DNA of 64,000 nt from Siphonodentalium dalli (taxonomy: Eukaryota > Mollusca > Scaphopoda > Gadilida > Siphonodentaliidae): the NCBI GenBank assembly GCA_032622095.1, contig CP136065.1:41391503-41455502 (forward strand), written 5' to 3'. Position 1 is the first letter of the stretch; every line of letters starts with the position of its first letter. Shown here piece by piece: positions 12,996-23,958 of the stretch. The notes beneath the pieces are model-generated. The model was not told where the DNA came from. It was given only the letters and a program-made list of their open reading frames with translations, and ran no database searches. The position numbers were made by a program, and so were the translations under genes.

Positions 12996-14956
12996 ATACT
13001 ATTTGTGATGGATTGTATATAACATTCTGTACTATACTATAGTCTGGGGCATATAAAAAAAATGGCCGCCATGACAGACGCCATTTTTTCTGGAGTCTGA
13101 AAGGTAACTTTTTCTAGTTAGCATCCGGAAAACAGAATCCGGCTTTTAAGTTTGTACTCTGTGACCTTTTGACCTGGTTGACCTTGATCATATATTCACA
13201 ACCACATACACCCCCGTTGTATATAGAAATGCACGCCATTTCGTTTGGTATATAACATGTCCCCACTACATGTATTTAAATGCAGTTCTTGTTGGGTCCA
13301 TTTCAATCTAACTACCCTTAAACAAATGCGATCGAAAAGAACTATGGTAACTGGGAGAAACGATTACAATTTCCATACATTACAAACATATCTCGCAGCG
13401 AATGTTTTATATGTTGTCAGGAAGAAGCCCCTGCATACATTAACAATAAAATAAATTATGTAAATATTTTCAACCGATATATGTCGTATTTTGACTGGAC
13501 TATAACATATGGTTCAAATGGAACTACTCAATCCGGGGGTGCATGCGCATTAAGACAATATTAGGTGGACACACCAACTGAGACCCTATACAGCCACGTC
13601 CCTATCCATCAAAGATTTACACTGTTTAATTTTCCCCTACCATACGTACAGTTCCGGGCCTATATTATTGAAAATATCCTACTATATACAAGGCATGTAT
13701 TAGCATGAAATTAAAACACAAACAAACATACGAATACGCCCACCCATGTGCACACACGCCCCTCCCCCGCCCACCAACACACACAACGACAAAGAAACAT
13801 CTGCCATGTGAAGACCTGTCCGAAAGATAATGGTATATTCCATATAATGGGGATATTTTACTAGCTCAAGTCCTAAAGTACGTGCCATTCTACGGATTTT
13901 CTTTCGTGCAATCGAATCCGAACTGGCGGAACCAGCTTCACCAATGATTTAAGGAAATGTTATGCGGTCTGCATCCTATATGGACCACACCGCCGTCAAC
14001 AATTCATAAGTGAATAACTGACAAACTTGATAGCTTTTATAATGAAGTATGACTTAATATATATTACATAATTATTATAATAATTGAAAATCGATTCATT
14101 AGAATGCGTGACTGACATTGAGTGATTATCAGTACTAATTCACCGACAAAAACAGTCAAAATGCGAAATATATAATCCGCATCTTTGACATCCCAACTCC
14201 GGTTTGGCGACATCTTATTGCAGTGTCGATCCGCGGCTTTGACCCCCATAATTATGGTGAGTACCTACACTTGATCGCGGTTAGTGATTTTTTTTCTTTA
14301 CGAATCGCACTGTAGGGTGGAACAACTTAAGGTTACTCGAACATATATTTTCTATTGATACTTGCATTTTCCGCCGTTAGCGGCGGCTAATTATACCTCA
14401 AACGAACTATCTAACGTCAAAAAGTGTCCAGGATTTATGATAAAAACGGATATGAGCCGGAATGTCCATTAAATGTAGCGGGGCGACAGCAAGCTATCAT
14501 AATGAGGGAACATTACGCTTTACGAATTTATGTTTTAAATAGTGGATAGCAACATCAACCGGGCGATAAATACATTCATCTGAGGGAGGATATGTTCATT
14601 TATCAAAAACCGCATGGTCCGGTTTCGTGATACCTTCCGGGTTGGTGATATCAGGTACACGGGTTGAACTTTGTGTATAGCATATGTGGTCATGTAGTAG
14701 CATCGTTTGGTGTCATAATTAAAACGTTCAACCCTTCAAATGAATTCGTAGAAAACACCTGTATTTGTGATTGCCACAATATAGCTGTAAACATTATATT
14801 GAAGGAACTTGTCCATATCTGAGCAACGCTCACGTGCGAATGAATCAACTGTGACACGATAACACCAGTCGGCAGTCGCCACGTAGACACGCCCTCACTC
14901 GAGATAATTTACAGCTCCACCCTTTGATTGATTGTTTTACAATTCTAAACCGCGAT
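12996..14956. other. Non-coding stretch, no supported gene
   Basis: Bases 13,040-13,100 resemble 4,795-4,850. Bases 13,690-13,800 are CA/CCC-rich. Bases 14,603-14,670 are the inverted partner of 1,928-1,990. No protein family is recognised; one possible mini-exon is listed separately. Confidence 0.5.
14223..14254 (+). other. Possible upstream mini-exon of the lectin gene (tentative)
   Basis: A good acceptor (TCTTATTGCAG) is followed about 32 bases later by a near-consensus donor (TTATG/GTGAGT). The frame between them is open and would leave one base over, which matches the incoming phase of the lectin exon at 16,719. Nothing in the short peptide identifies it and chance pairs of splice-like sites are common, so this is only a candidate. 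Confidence 0.15.
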
Positions 14957-15412
14957 GAAGAAAAGACGGATTCGTCATCTCAAGTTTAGCCTCGGTAAAG
15001 CTGGTTTAGCTGGACCGCCGAATAAGATGGTTTAGTTGCTGGTTTAAGTTTATGAAACGTAGACAAATTATCGAAATTGACAAAAACTTATCCCCGCACG
15101 CTGTATATGTGTGAGTGCTTGTCGCTTATAAATTTCCAATCAAAATATGGTCGTTGTCGTAATTATTGATTTTCGCAATCAATAAAACGAGGCGGTCCGC
15201 ATTAGGAAAGTACGATTAATTATCTCGACGATACAGAGACACTACTGCTAAACCAACGGTCTGGCTGGACCAGGTTTAAACCAAAGATGACGAATGCGTC
15301 ACTTAAACCTGTGTTCGCGGGTTTAAACCACGGATTTTGCTGACTCACGGCGGTTTAAACCTAGATGTTTACGTAGACCAGGTTTAAACCGGAGATGACG
15401 AATCGGGCCATC
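14957..15412. mobile_element. MITE-like element with GATTCGTCATCTC ends
   Basis: The left end CGGATTCGTCATCTC (from about 14,968) and the right end GAGATGACGAATCG (to about 15,407) are inverted. Internal subterminal copies of GGTTTAAACC and AGATGACGAAT occur at about 15,270-15,400. Ends with a GGCCCGATTCGTCATCT-like sequence recall non-autonomous PIF/Harbinger elements, but no target duplication was confirmed. Confidence 0.55.
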
Positions 15413-16346
15413 ATATTGTACCTTCTTGCCCAGATTATTCCGGCCGATACATTCAACTAAGTCCCTTAGCGACTTGAAGCTTTCGAAACCCCACTCCAAG
15501 CAAGCATCATAGTCGAAAATGTTCTATATCAAGCCTGTATACACCAGCTGTGTCGCTTCTGGTGTTCGTATCTTAATAAAATGCCAGATATCACACAGAC
15601 TTAACTAATTTCCACATCCGTAAGAGAAGACCTGTTTTGGACTGGCCTTAAATGTCTTGATAACAGAGAGTTTGACTTCGCTTATGACTACTCACTTGTC
15701 TGGCCTGTTGACAATGAACCGCTCGCGCACAGGTGATCAATGTTGTCAATTATTGGTGCGGCTATGTAAAATACATGTGGCTATGTAAAATACATGTATT
15801 TTACATACAGAGATTACATGCACGTGTGTATCCACCCTTAGGGTTTATCATCAAATCCTTCTTTTCAGATAACAATTCATCCGATAATCCCATGAACAGT
15901 AACAAGCGGGCGCAAATTACGTTTACGTACATGATCATATTAGTGATTTTATTTTAGTTTGTTTTTGTATTATACATACAACCTTTTGTGATAGTTTTAC
16001 GGCTATTTTAAGAACATCATTTTCACGCGATCTCGCGCAAGCGCAAAACGGGAGGGAGTACCAAGAGGGAGTACTCTATCTTGTTGGCACCATTAACCAA
16101 GAGGGAGAACTCTATATTGTTGGCACCATTAATGAAGGCTTTGTTATTATTTCAACTAATATATTTCACCGCGAATTATGCTTGGTTTTAGACAAATACT
16201 ATGCACAATTAATCTATTTTTAGTCTTGTAATCGAGATTTATTTTTACAGATATGGCCCGGAAGAGATACACTATCTTTAATTGTTCCAGCTTTTTAGTG
16301 AATTCGTTAAAGTTTGAAGATGTATCTTTGTAAATGGACCACCTTA
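15413..16346. other. Non-coding stretch
   Basis: No gene is recognised. A perfect local palindrome TGTAAAATACATGTATTTTACA lies at about 15,784-15,805, and a short direct repeat (AAGAGGGAG.ACTCTAT.TTGTTGGCACCATTAA) at about 16,060-16,135. Confidence 0.5.
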
Positions 16347-16698
16347 AGGCGGAGGTCGAGTGACCAATTTTGAATGGGGATTGCCATGCAAATCTGCGGA
16401 GCAAAAGTCACAGAGTTGCACATAATTCAGAGTGTGACTTGATGCGGTATTGGAAACAACAGGTATTTATTTATCTGGCGGGTCCGCTTGGGACTTTTAT
16501 ATTATTTTTTTCCAATGTAGGTCAAGTGATGTAATTCAAGAAAAAAATACTCAAATATATATTGCAAAAATGTATAATTTACCAAGCGGACCCGCCAGAT
16601 AATACATAAATAATATGTGCAACTCTGTAACTTTTGCTCCACATATTTGCATGGAAATCCCCATTCAAAATTGTTCACTTGACATCCCTCATAATTAA
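16347..16698. mobile_element. Foldback MITE just upstream of lectin exon
   Basis: Two inverted arms, about 16,347-16,495 and 16,580-16,698, share AATTTTGAATGGGGATT, GGAGCAAAAGTYACAGAGTT and CTGGCGGGTCCGCTTGG. There is no coding capacity. Its right arm ends about 20 bases before the lectin splice acceptor at 16,718. Confidence 0.8.
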
Positions 16699-16718
16699 CT
16701 AATTAATCCCCTTCACAG

Positions 16719-16928
16719 AGGAGTGGTGTCCTACATATCTCGGGTACAATACGTACACATACAGTGACATCGACGTCGAGATGTGCATGAAGTTGGATGA
16801 GACACTCTTGCTCCGAGAGGACGCTGAAAAGGTTTGCTTCAACGACAGCGGCCATTTTGTTGAGATTCCCAGCAGAGCCGTCCACACCAAAATGGTGAAT
16901 TCAATCATTGCTAAACGGACTGGAACAA
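16719..16928 (+). CDS. Lectin exon A (N-terminal half of CTLD)
   Basis: The acceptor is CCCCTTCACAG/AG at 16,718/16,719 and the donor ACAA/GTAAGT at 16,928/16,929. The exon enters needing one base from upstream and leaves in phase 1. It encodes the EEWC...GY start, a second cysteine in EMCMKL, then AEKVC with FNDSGHFVEIPS, matching strand and helix one to two of a CTLD. The minus-strand open frames over the same bases are shadows. Confidence 0.8.
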
Positions 16929-19619
16929 GTAAGTACAACAAATTTATCAAAAAATGAATCTTACCCATCCCAGAATCCCGAATAAAAATATTGCTGACAG
17001 GGCTATAGTTATTAATAAAACTCCTATCCTCGGATTAAACGAAGTAATTGCACGTTGTTCTGTTCTTGTGATAATGCGATATAGTTTTTTCACTTATATA
17101 CAGGACTGCAGGGACCTGGCCAGTCGGGTGGATAGTTGTGCGTGGTGTAAACCTTAGAATTCCGAACTGCACCATCTCACCCGTTGAAACAGACAATAAT
17201 CGAATTTTGGTCTAAAACACAAATGTTATCTCATAATTTAAATATAATCAATGGCGAAGCTGTGTTTGATGTAATTGTTATCGACTGGGTTAACCCTCGT
17301 AATGAGCTTTACATGTATGTCACAGCCAATGCAATAACGTCGATGAAATGAAGGAAATCACATCAATACCGGAATCACATACCGGATTATATATACGTCA
17401 ATAGCATACGGGATTATACATACATGTACATCAATCTCATACGGGATTATAAATACTTGTAATACGACCCTGCCTAACTATGCTTAAAAGCCATGTCCTG
17501 ATTGGCCAGTGGCCCGAGTTACCATGGCTATCTCGTTCCAGTTTTGTGGTACAATTCGACTTTTTCCAATTGTACCACGAAAAAAATCGGTTTATTCAGA
17601 TCGCCGCACGCGACTTTTCCCGTCTTTTCGAACTCCGCGCAAATGGGGCATCAACGGAGTACACCCGCACCCGTAATACTTTGAGTTTTGCTACATCTTG
17701 ACAATCTTGCGAATTTTCTAGCGATTTGTCGCTTGAAACCAGTTTGGTTGCCAATGAATATGGTCCAAATGATGTTATGGTATATTGATATATGTTACGA
17801 CCAAAGAAAGTTACTTAATAAGTATATTAAATGACAAAATAAATCCATGGGGCCGGGCTGTGCATTCGTCGATTCGAATCTCGATCATATTCGATATTTC
17901 GGAATCAAGTTGAAAATGAAAGCGTTTGTTCACCAGTATACAGAAGGGGAATAAGATTAGTTTAGTAAACTAGATCATTTAGATCGCTTTGTGTAAGGAA
18001 AATGGTCCATAGTCGATGATCATATTCATGTTGTCCCAACAACGTTCAAAACAGAAATGACCGAAATCGTATTTCCTGTACAATTTAAATGAAACGCACG
18101 GGCGCCGCTGAAAACAAATCGTTTTTTAGCCAATCACAACGATTATTTCTAGAAGAGGTGCCTCGAAAAGTCAACGGGGGAATTTCATAACAAGACAAGA
18201 CATTACCAGAGTACTCCATGCAAAGAAATCTAGTACGCCCAATACGAATTACACCACGAAATGTTTTCTCACCTGAGACCGAAAAAGCGCAGTATTTCGT
18301 TGACTATTCAGTTGAATTGTGACCATAAACTTTCAGTCGTATTACAAAAGAAATAAATACACGGTGTATCGGTGTGTATGGTCAAGTTGTACCACACAAA
18401 CCTGATTGTAGGACTCCGCTACGCGTCGTCCTACAATCAGTTTTTTGTGGTACAACTTGACCATACACACCTCTACACCGTGTATTTATTTCTTAAATGT
18501 ACATCAATCTCATACGGGATTATACATACGTCAATATCATACCGGATTATATATACGTCAATATCATACGGCATTATATATACGTCAATCTCATACGGGA
18601 TTATACATACGTCAATCTCATACGGGATTAAACATACGTCAATCTCATACGGGATTAATACATACCTCAATCTCATACGGGATTATACATACGTCAATAT
18701 CATACGGGATTATACATACGTCAATATCATACGGGATTAAACATACGTCAATCTCATACGGGATTATATATACGTCAATATCATACGGGATTAAACATAC
18801 GTCAATCTCATACGGGATTATATATACGTCAATATCATACGGGATTATACATACGTCAATCTCATACGGGATTAAACATACGTCAATCTCATACGGGATT
18901 ATACATACGTCAATCTCATACTGGATTATACATACGTCAATCTCATAAGATTATCGTCGTTTTTTTTAAAGAGGCTGACATTTAAACAATATTTTATTTA
19001 TATCCATTCTAAATAAAACATTACCTATATAGTTAAAGGTTATAATTTAGAAATAAGATTTTTCAATTTATGATAATTTCCTCAAGAATATACCAATAGT
19101 ATAGCATAATGATGATATGAATGCGATATTATTCACAAAACACGCTTTGTGTCCGAGAAAATACAGGTCGAGTGTTGTTCAGTTTATCAGTGTTTATCGG
19201 TTTGATTGTTTATAAGCAGAGCCACGATATTGCGTCTAACTAAGACAGCGTAGCCATGCCGAGTATTTAGATTCATGACATGTTCTATTGCATTGTATAC
19301 TTTTAGAAATTAGGAAAATCCATAAAAAAAACTGTGGTAACCAGTGAAACCGCTACAGTGTTCGATAATGAGGACATTTATTGAATATTCTAACATTTTT
19401 TCAGGTCGCATATGGTTCGGCGGGTACGAAAAGGCTAACGACAAAGTACTGTACGATTATCTAGACAAAGTCGTTCCGTGGGTTGAGTGGGGTCCAATCG
19501 ATCCAGGATACGGAAGAAACGAATACTGGATGGTCCTAAACATACATGAAGAATATCTGATAATAGACATGTTTCCAGGTTATTCCCATGCATTCATATG
19601 CCAGATAGACAAACCGTGA
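16719..19619 (+). CDS. C-type lectin-like domain gene (two 3' exons)
   Basis: Two exons join in phase to make a near-complete C-type lectin-like domain of about 140 residues ending in TGA. C-type lectins are usually secreted or membrane proteins that bind sugars or other ligands; in molluscs many act in immunity. Visible landmarks are WCPTYLGY, AEKVC, FVEIPS, an IWFGG strand in the place of the usual WIG, WVEWGP, and the terminal FICQ. The domain is unusual: the two cysteines that normally form the second disulfide are absent (NEYWMVL where NE.C is expected, IIDMFPG where D..C is expected), and there is no EPN or QPD sugar-binding triplet. Sugar binding of the classic calcium type is therefore doubtful. 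The signal peptide exon was not found; the first listed exon needs one base from an upstream exon. Confidence 0.8.
17360..17456 (+). repeat. 27-bp minisatellite, left block
   Basis: Diverged copies of a unit containing CATACGGGATTATACATACG and CAATCT/CAATAG. The block is interrupted at 17,457 by an inserted element; the larger block resumes at about 18,496. Confidence 0.8.
17457..18347 (+). mobile_element. Dispersed 0.9-kb element, copy 1
   Basis: It begins TTGTAATACGAC (17,457-17,468) and ends GTCGTATTACAA (18,336-18,347), a perfect 12-base terminal inverted repeat. A second copy, cut by the window end, starts at 63,555 and is very similar for its visible 446 bases. No long open frame is supported, so it is a non-autonomous DNA element. 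It sits inside the 27-bp minisatellite, which shows it was inserted after the array formed. Confidence 0.8.
18348..18495 (+). mobile_element. Near-perfect hairpin next to the 0.9-kb element
   Basis: Arms of about 60 bases fold on a short loop around TCCGCTACGCGTC (about 18,415-18,428). Both arms share AGAAATAAATACACGGTG, GTGTATGGTCAAGTTGTACC and TGATTGTAGGAC. It directly abuts the end of the preceding element and the resumption of the minisatellite. Confidence 0.85.
18496..18955 (+). repeat. 27-bp minisatellite, main block
   Basis: About 17 tandem copies of a 27-base unit such as ACGTCAATCTCATACGGGAT plus TATACAT, with small variants (TATATAT, TAAACAT, CAATAT). It is open in several frames on both strands because 27 is a multiple of three; the resulting ISYGIIHTS-type repeats are artefacts, not proteins. 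Confidence 0.95.
19405..19619 (+). CDS. Lectin exon B (C-terminal half of CTLD, stop)
   Basis: The acceptor is TTTTTTCAG/GTCGC at 19,404/19,405; the stop TGA is at 19,617-19,619. It joins exon A by completing a serine codon (A+GT). It encodes RIWFGGYEKAND, VVPWVEWGPIDPG, the strand NEYWMVLNIHEEY, and the closing AFICQIDKP. A possible AATAAA polyadenylation signal is at about 20,164, roughly 545 bases after the stop, but this is not certain. Confidence 0.85.
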
Positions 19620-21690
19620 ATCAACAGACAGCCAATACCGGTGGCCGGAGATATGGATAGAGGATATTCGTTCGAGGGAGAGGGTGACATACTTCGACAA
19701 ACTTCATACAACTTTCCATGATGTTAAACACTGTACGCTGTGTCGGTTGAGTGGAAATATAGAGAGTGAAGTAGTTATTTCCATAAAAGTAATATTTCTA
19801 AATTGGCAGTACGAAACATTAATATTAGATATCGGGACCTATTTTTAAGCTTGACCTTGTTTGAGGGACAGTTCAATGTGCCTTTCCGATCGACACATGG
19901 CCATTTCACTGATTTAAGCACATATGAAGCAATCAACGCCCAGTCCGTGCCTCCATAACTCTGCTATGTATTTCTCGAGTTTAGATTGGCTGCACAGAGC
20001 TATACTATTTTACGATAGTACCCCAGTAGGATTACGACTCGCCTACTACTCTTTTTTTTATTTATAGTAACAGACCCATTTCGTGCAATCGGATTGCCAC
20101 CCAAAAGACGCGGCCAATCGCGAACAGTCCTTTTTTTAATCCAGATTTTCAATATTCACAGTAAATAAAAAATGTGACAAAATCAGACAAGAAATTGTGT
20201 GAGAATTGAAACCAATCTTCGATACAATATAATAATTAATGCATGTCTTGTCGTTGACTATGCCAAAATAATGGTCCTTGACGAGGAACAGTCAACCACT
20301 ATTTTGGCATAATCAACTCCAATCCATGTATTATTTTTTAATATTATATCGCACGTGACTTGCTCGCGATTTGATTGGCTGCGCAATGCTATTCTATTAT
20401 AACGAACCAAAGCCGAACGCTTTGGGTCGTATATAGACTATATCTGATTATGTTACGTCACCAATTATTATCTAATACGACGCTGCTGTTTTGAATTTGT
20501 GCGAGCAACTTTGTCGCACAGTAGATCGGTGGGCCTAAAGCATTAATGTCGTAATTTGAAAATGTTGTTACTGTGTCTTTCGATTACCGGTTTACACATG
20601 GAAATCCTGAATACTGAATTACAATTTCAGTTCATGCGTAGCGGTAGTTTACCTTTTATTGAGAACATAAGACATAATAAATAACGACACTAGTAACTAC
20701 AGTCTACACCCTGCGGGACGAGTGCAAAGTGATCGAAATTCGTTATGTGAAATATAATAAGATTATAATAACGAATTTACCGATCTACTGTGCGACGGTG
20801 GGCCTTCAATGTACAGCACTTGGTACTGTACTGTGCGAAACGAAATAATATATATTTAATATGGAACGAATTGTCATCATAAGACTACATAGTACATACA
20901 TGCATCTGAAACTCCATAAATATCATACTATTTTCTGGAATCGAAAGGAAACACATAATTATTAAAAACCAGAAGATTTCAGGGAAAGTTACATGATGAC
21001 GTTGTTCGTCGATTTTCGTTGAATTCGACACGTACTGTTCTTCTTATAGTTATAGTGACAAAATAATATCGCACAATCAGATTGACACCTGAACACGCGG
21101 CCAATCCTAAACTACATTGAATGTCACTTATTGCGATATGCCACACCATAAGACATATTGATGAATGCTAATAATGTTACAAGTGTCTGATCATAGCCAA
21201 TGTAATAAAACAGTTTGTCCAAATTCTTCCGTGTAATAACATGGAAGACGGACAATCCTATTCTATAGTGACTGGTACAACTTCCGTTTCTAATTTCATC
21301 GAAGATAAACAATTCAGCTTTTCAAATTTTCCTGAAATTTCCCTTTTAACACTGATTAACGACACAGAAATAAATACATTAATAACAAAGATATGCTATT
21401 AGTTGCAACTAGTAACTTAGATATATTCCACACAAACACGACATCACAAATTGTTGACTTAATCACTAAAAGCGGTCAGAAGAATAATTGGGCGTGTTAA
21501 AAAAGTTCAGCCGAATTGCATCTGAAGCTAGTTATTTATATCGATGACATGATCGTTGCTAAGTGCTTGTATTCGGCTGACTTAATGTGCTGCATGGGCT
21601 GGTACCAAATTCTCTGCAGATTTTGTGAAAATAAATAAGAATACATTCAGCTTTTTATGGGAATAAATAATCAAAATGCTATATAAATAT
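19620..21690. other. AT-rich intergenic stretch with hairpins
   Basis: No gene is recognised. Two hairpins are visible: 20,250-20,315 (GACTATGCCAAAATAATGG against CCACTATTTTGGCATAATC), and an 18-base inverted pair GTCGCACAGTAGATCGGT at about 20,512 and 20,779 enclosing about 250 bases, probably a foldback element. Short open frames match nothing recognised. Confidence 0.55.
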
Positions 21691-21696
21691 AAGAAA

Positions 21697-23440
21697 TGAA
21701 TATAGTGGATGTGTGTTATTGTGTGATACGGCGCGGTGGTCGTTAATGAATATAGTGGATGTGTGTTATTGTGTGATACGACACGGTGGTCGTTAATGAA
21801 TATAGTGTATGTGTGTTATTGTGTGATACAGCGCGGTGGTCGTTAATGCATATAGTGGATGTGTGTTATTGTGTGATACGGCGCGGTGGTTGTTAATGAA
21901 TATAGTGGATGTGTTATTGTGTGATACGGCGCGGTGGTCGTTAATGAATATAACGGTTGTGTGTTATTGTGTGATACAGCACGGTGGTCGTTAACGAATA
22001 TAATGGATGTGTGTAATTGTGTGATACAGCGCGGTGGTCGTAAATGAATATAATGGATGTGTGTTATTGTGTGATGCGACGCGGTGGTCGTTAATGAATA
22101 TAGTGGATGTGTGTTATTGCGTGATACAGCGCGGTGGTCGTTAACGAACATAATGGTTGTGTGTTATTGTGTGATACAGCGCGGTGGTCGTTAATGAATA
22201 TAATGGATGTGTGTTATTGTGTGATACGGCGCGGTGGTTGTTAATGACTATAATGGATGTGTGTTATTGTGTGATACGGCGCGGTGGTCGTTAATGAATA
22301 TAGTGGATGTGTGTTATTGTGTGATACAGCGCGGTGGTCGTTATTGAATATAATGGTTGTGTGTTATTGTGTGATACAGAGCGGTGGTCTTTAATGAATA
22401 TAATGGATGTGTGTTATTGTGTGATAAGGCGCGGTGGTCGTTAATGAATATAATGGTTGTGTATTATTGTGTGATACAGCGCGGTGGTCGTTAATGAATA
22501 TAGTGGATGTGTGTTATTGTGTGATACGGCGCCGTGGTCGTTAATGAATATAATGGATGTGTGTTATTGTGTGATACGGCGCGTTGGTCGTTAATAAATA
22601 TAGTGGATGTGTGTTATTGTGTGATACGGAGCCGTGGTCGTTAATGAATATAATGGATGTATGTTATTGTGTGATACAGCGCGGTGGTCAATAATGAATA
22701 TAATGGATGTGTGTTATTGTGTGATACAGCACGGTGGTCGTTAATGAATATAATGGTTGTGTGTTATTGTGTGATACAGCGCGGTGGTCGTTAATGCATA
22801 TAATGGTTGTGCGTTATTGTGTGATACAACGAGGTGGTCGTTAATGAATATAATGGATGTTTGTTATTGTGTGATACAGCGCGCGGTCGTTAATGAATAA
22901 AATGGTTGTGTGTTATTGTGTGATACAGCGCGGTGGTCGTTTATGAATATAATGGATGTGTGTTATTGTGTGATACGGCGCGGTGGTCGTTAATGCATAT
23001 AATGGTTGTGTGTTATTGTGTGATACAGAGCGGTGGTCGTTAATGAATATAATGGATGTGTGTTATTGTGTGATAAGGCGCGGTGGTCGTTAATGAATAT
23101 AATGGTTGTGTATTATTGTGTGATACAGCGCGGTGGTCGTTAATGAATATAATGGATGTGTGTTATTGTGTGATACGGCGCCGTGGTCGTTAATGAATAT
23201 AATGGATGTGTGTTATTGTGTGATACGGCGCCGTGGTCGTTAATGAATATAGTGGATGTGTGTTATTGTGTGATACGGCGCCGTGGTCGTTAATGCATAT
23301 AGTGAATGTGTGTTATTGTGTGATACGGCGCGGTGGTCATTAATGCATATAATGGATGTGTGTTATTGTGTGATACGGCGCCGTGGTCGTTAATGAATAT
23401 AGTGGATGTGTGTTATTGTGTGATACGGCGCGGTGGTCGT
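21697..23440 (+). repeat. 50-bp minisatellite, about 35 copies
   Basis: The unit is 50 bases, containing GTGTGTTATTGTGTGATACG, GCGCGGTGGTCGTTAATGAA and TATAGTGGAT. Point variants (TATAATGGTT, GCGCCGTGG, AAGGCGC) mark individual units. A run of variants at 22,377 onward repeats at 23,026 onward, 13 units apart. Copies carry no spacer, so this is a satellite and not a CRISPR array. Confidence 0.97.
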
Positions 23441-23484
23441 TGGTTGCACATTTAGTGAGAACCGCTTCGTTGTTTAACACAATG

Positions 23485-23550
23485 TGATCGTTAAAACGAC
23501 CACAGCGCCGTATCCACCAATAACACACATATACCCACTACATTCATTGT
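23485..23550 (-). repeat. One inverted unit of the 50-bp minisatellite
   Basis: After the last direct unit and about 45 unrelated bases, the sequence ACGACCACAGCGCCGTATC...CAATAACACACATATACC...ACTACATTCATT is the reverse complement of one unit. The array therefore ends in a stem-loop. Confidence 0.85.
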
Positions 23551-23555
23551 TTAAA

Positions 23556-23958
23556 CAACGATGATGATAATGACTACGGCGATGCCGACAAAGATGACAG
23601 TGATGATCATAATAATGGTGATTATGATGATGATAATGATGACGAAGATGGTAGTGATGACGATGATGATGGTGATGATGGTGATGATGACGATAATTAT
23701 ATTTCTAATGGTGGCAAAGGCAGTGATGATGATGTCCGATGATGGTGATGGTCATAGCGATGATGATGATAATAATAATGATGATGATCGTGGTGGTGAT
23801 GATTACAATGACGATTACCTTCATATCGATGGCAGTGATAGAAAGTTCCGTCCCTGCATCATTCAACTTACTAATGATGATGCTGATGACAATAATTAAG
23901 ATGATAGTAACGATGACGAAGACTGTGATGATGCTGATGATGATGAATACAAATTCCG
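23556..23958 (+). repeat. Degenerate GAT/ATG microsatellite
   Basis: Runs of GATGATGAT with interruptions over about 400 bases. Long open frames on both strands are artefacts of the trinucleotide. It lies directly beyond the stop codon of the HSPA12-like gene and contains a fragment resembling that gene's last coding bases. Confidence 0.9.
23826..23866 (-). repeat. Echo of the HSPA12-like gene's final exon
   Basis: Read on minus, this encodes NDAGTELSITAID; the true exon end (24,002-24,042) encodes NDAGTELFVTAID. The DNA is also similar base by base, 176 bases away. It is a partial duplication of the exon end embedded in the GAT microsatellite. Confidence 0.8.

Larger units (their letters stand above)
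16929..19404 (+). other. Lectin intron (2.48 kb) crowded with repeats
   Basis: The intron runs from GTAAGT to TTTTTTCAG. It contains the 27-bp minisatellite in two blocks, the hairpin elements inserted between them, and AT-rich filler at 18,960-19,400. No coding sequence is recognised in it. Confidence 0.75.

Noticed and set aside
12238-12997. Pro/Gly-rich frames
   Set aside because: They are products of the poly-G and GGGTGGG repeat in a foldback element.
18372-18948. Long repetitive reading frames (ISYGIIHTS-type) on both strands
   Set aside because: They are translations of the 27-bp minisatellite; because 27 is divisible by three, any frame without a stop stays open. No start, splice or composition signal supports a protein.
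21697-23440. Possible CRISPR array
   Set aside because: The 50-bp copies abut with no unique spacers and the setting is an animal genome; it is a minisatellite.
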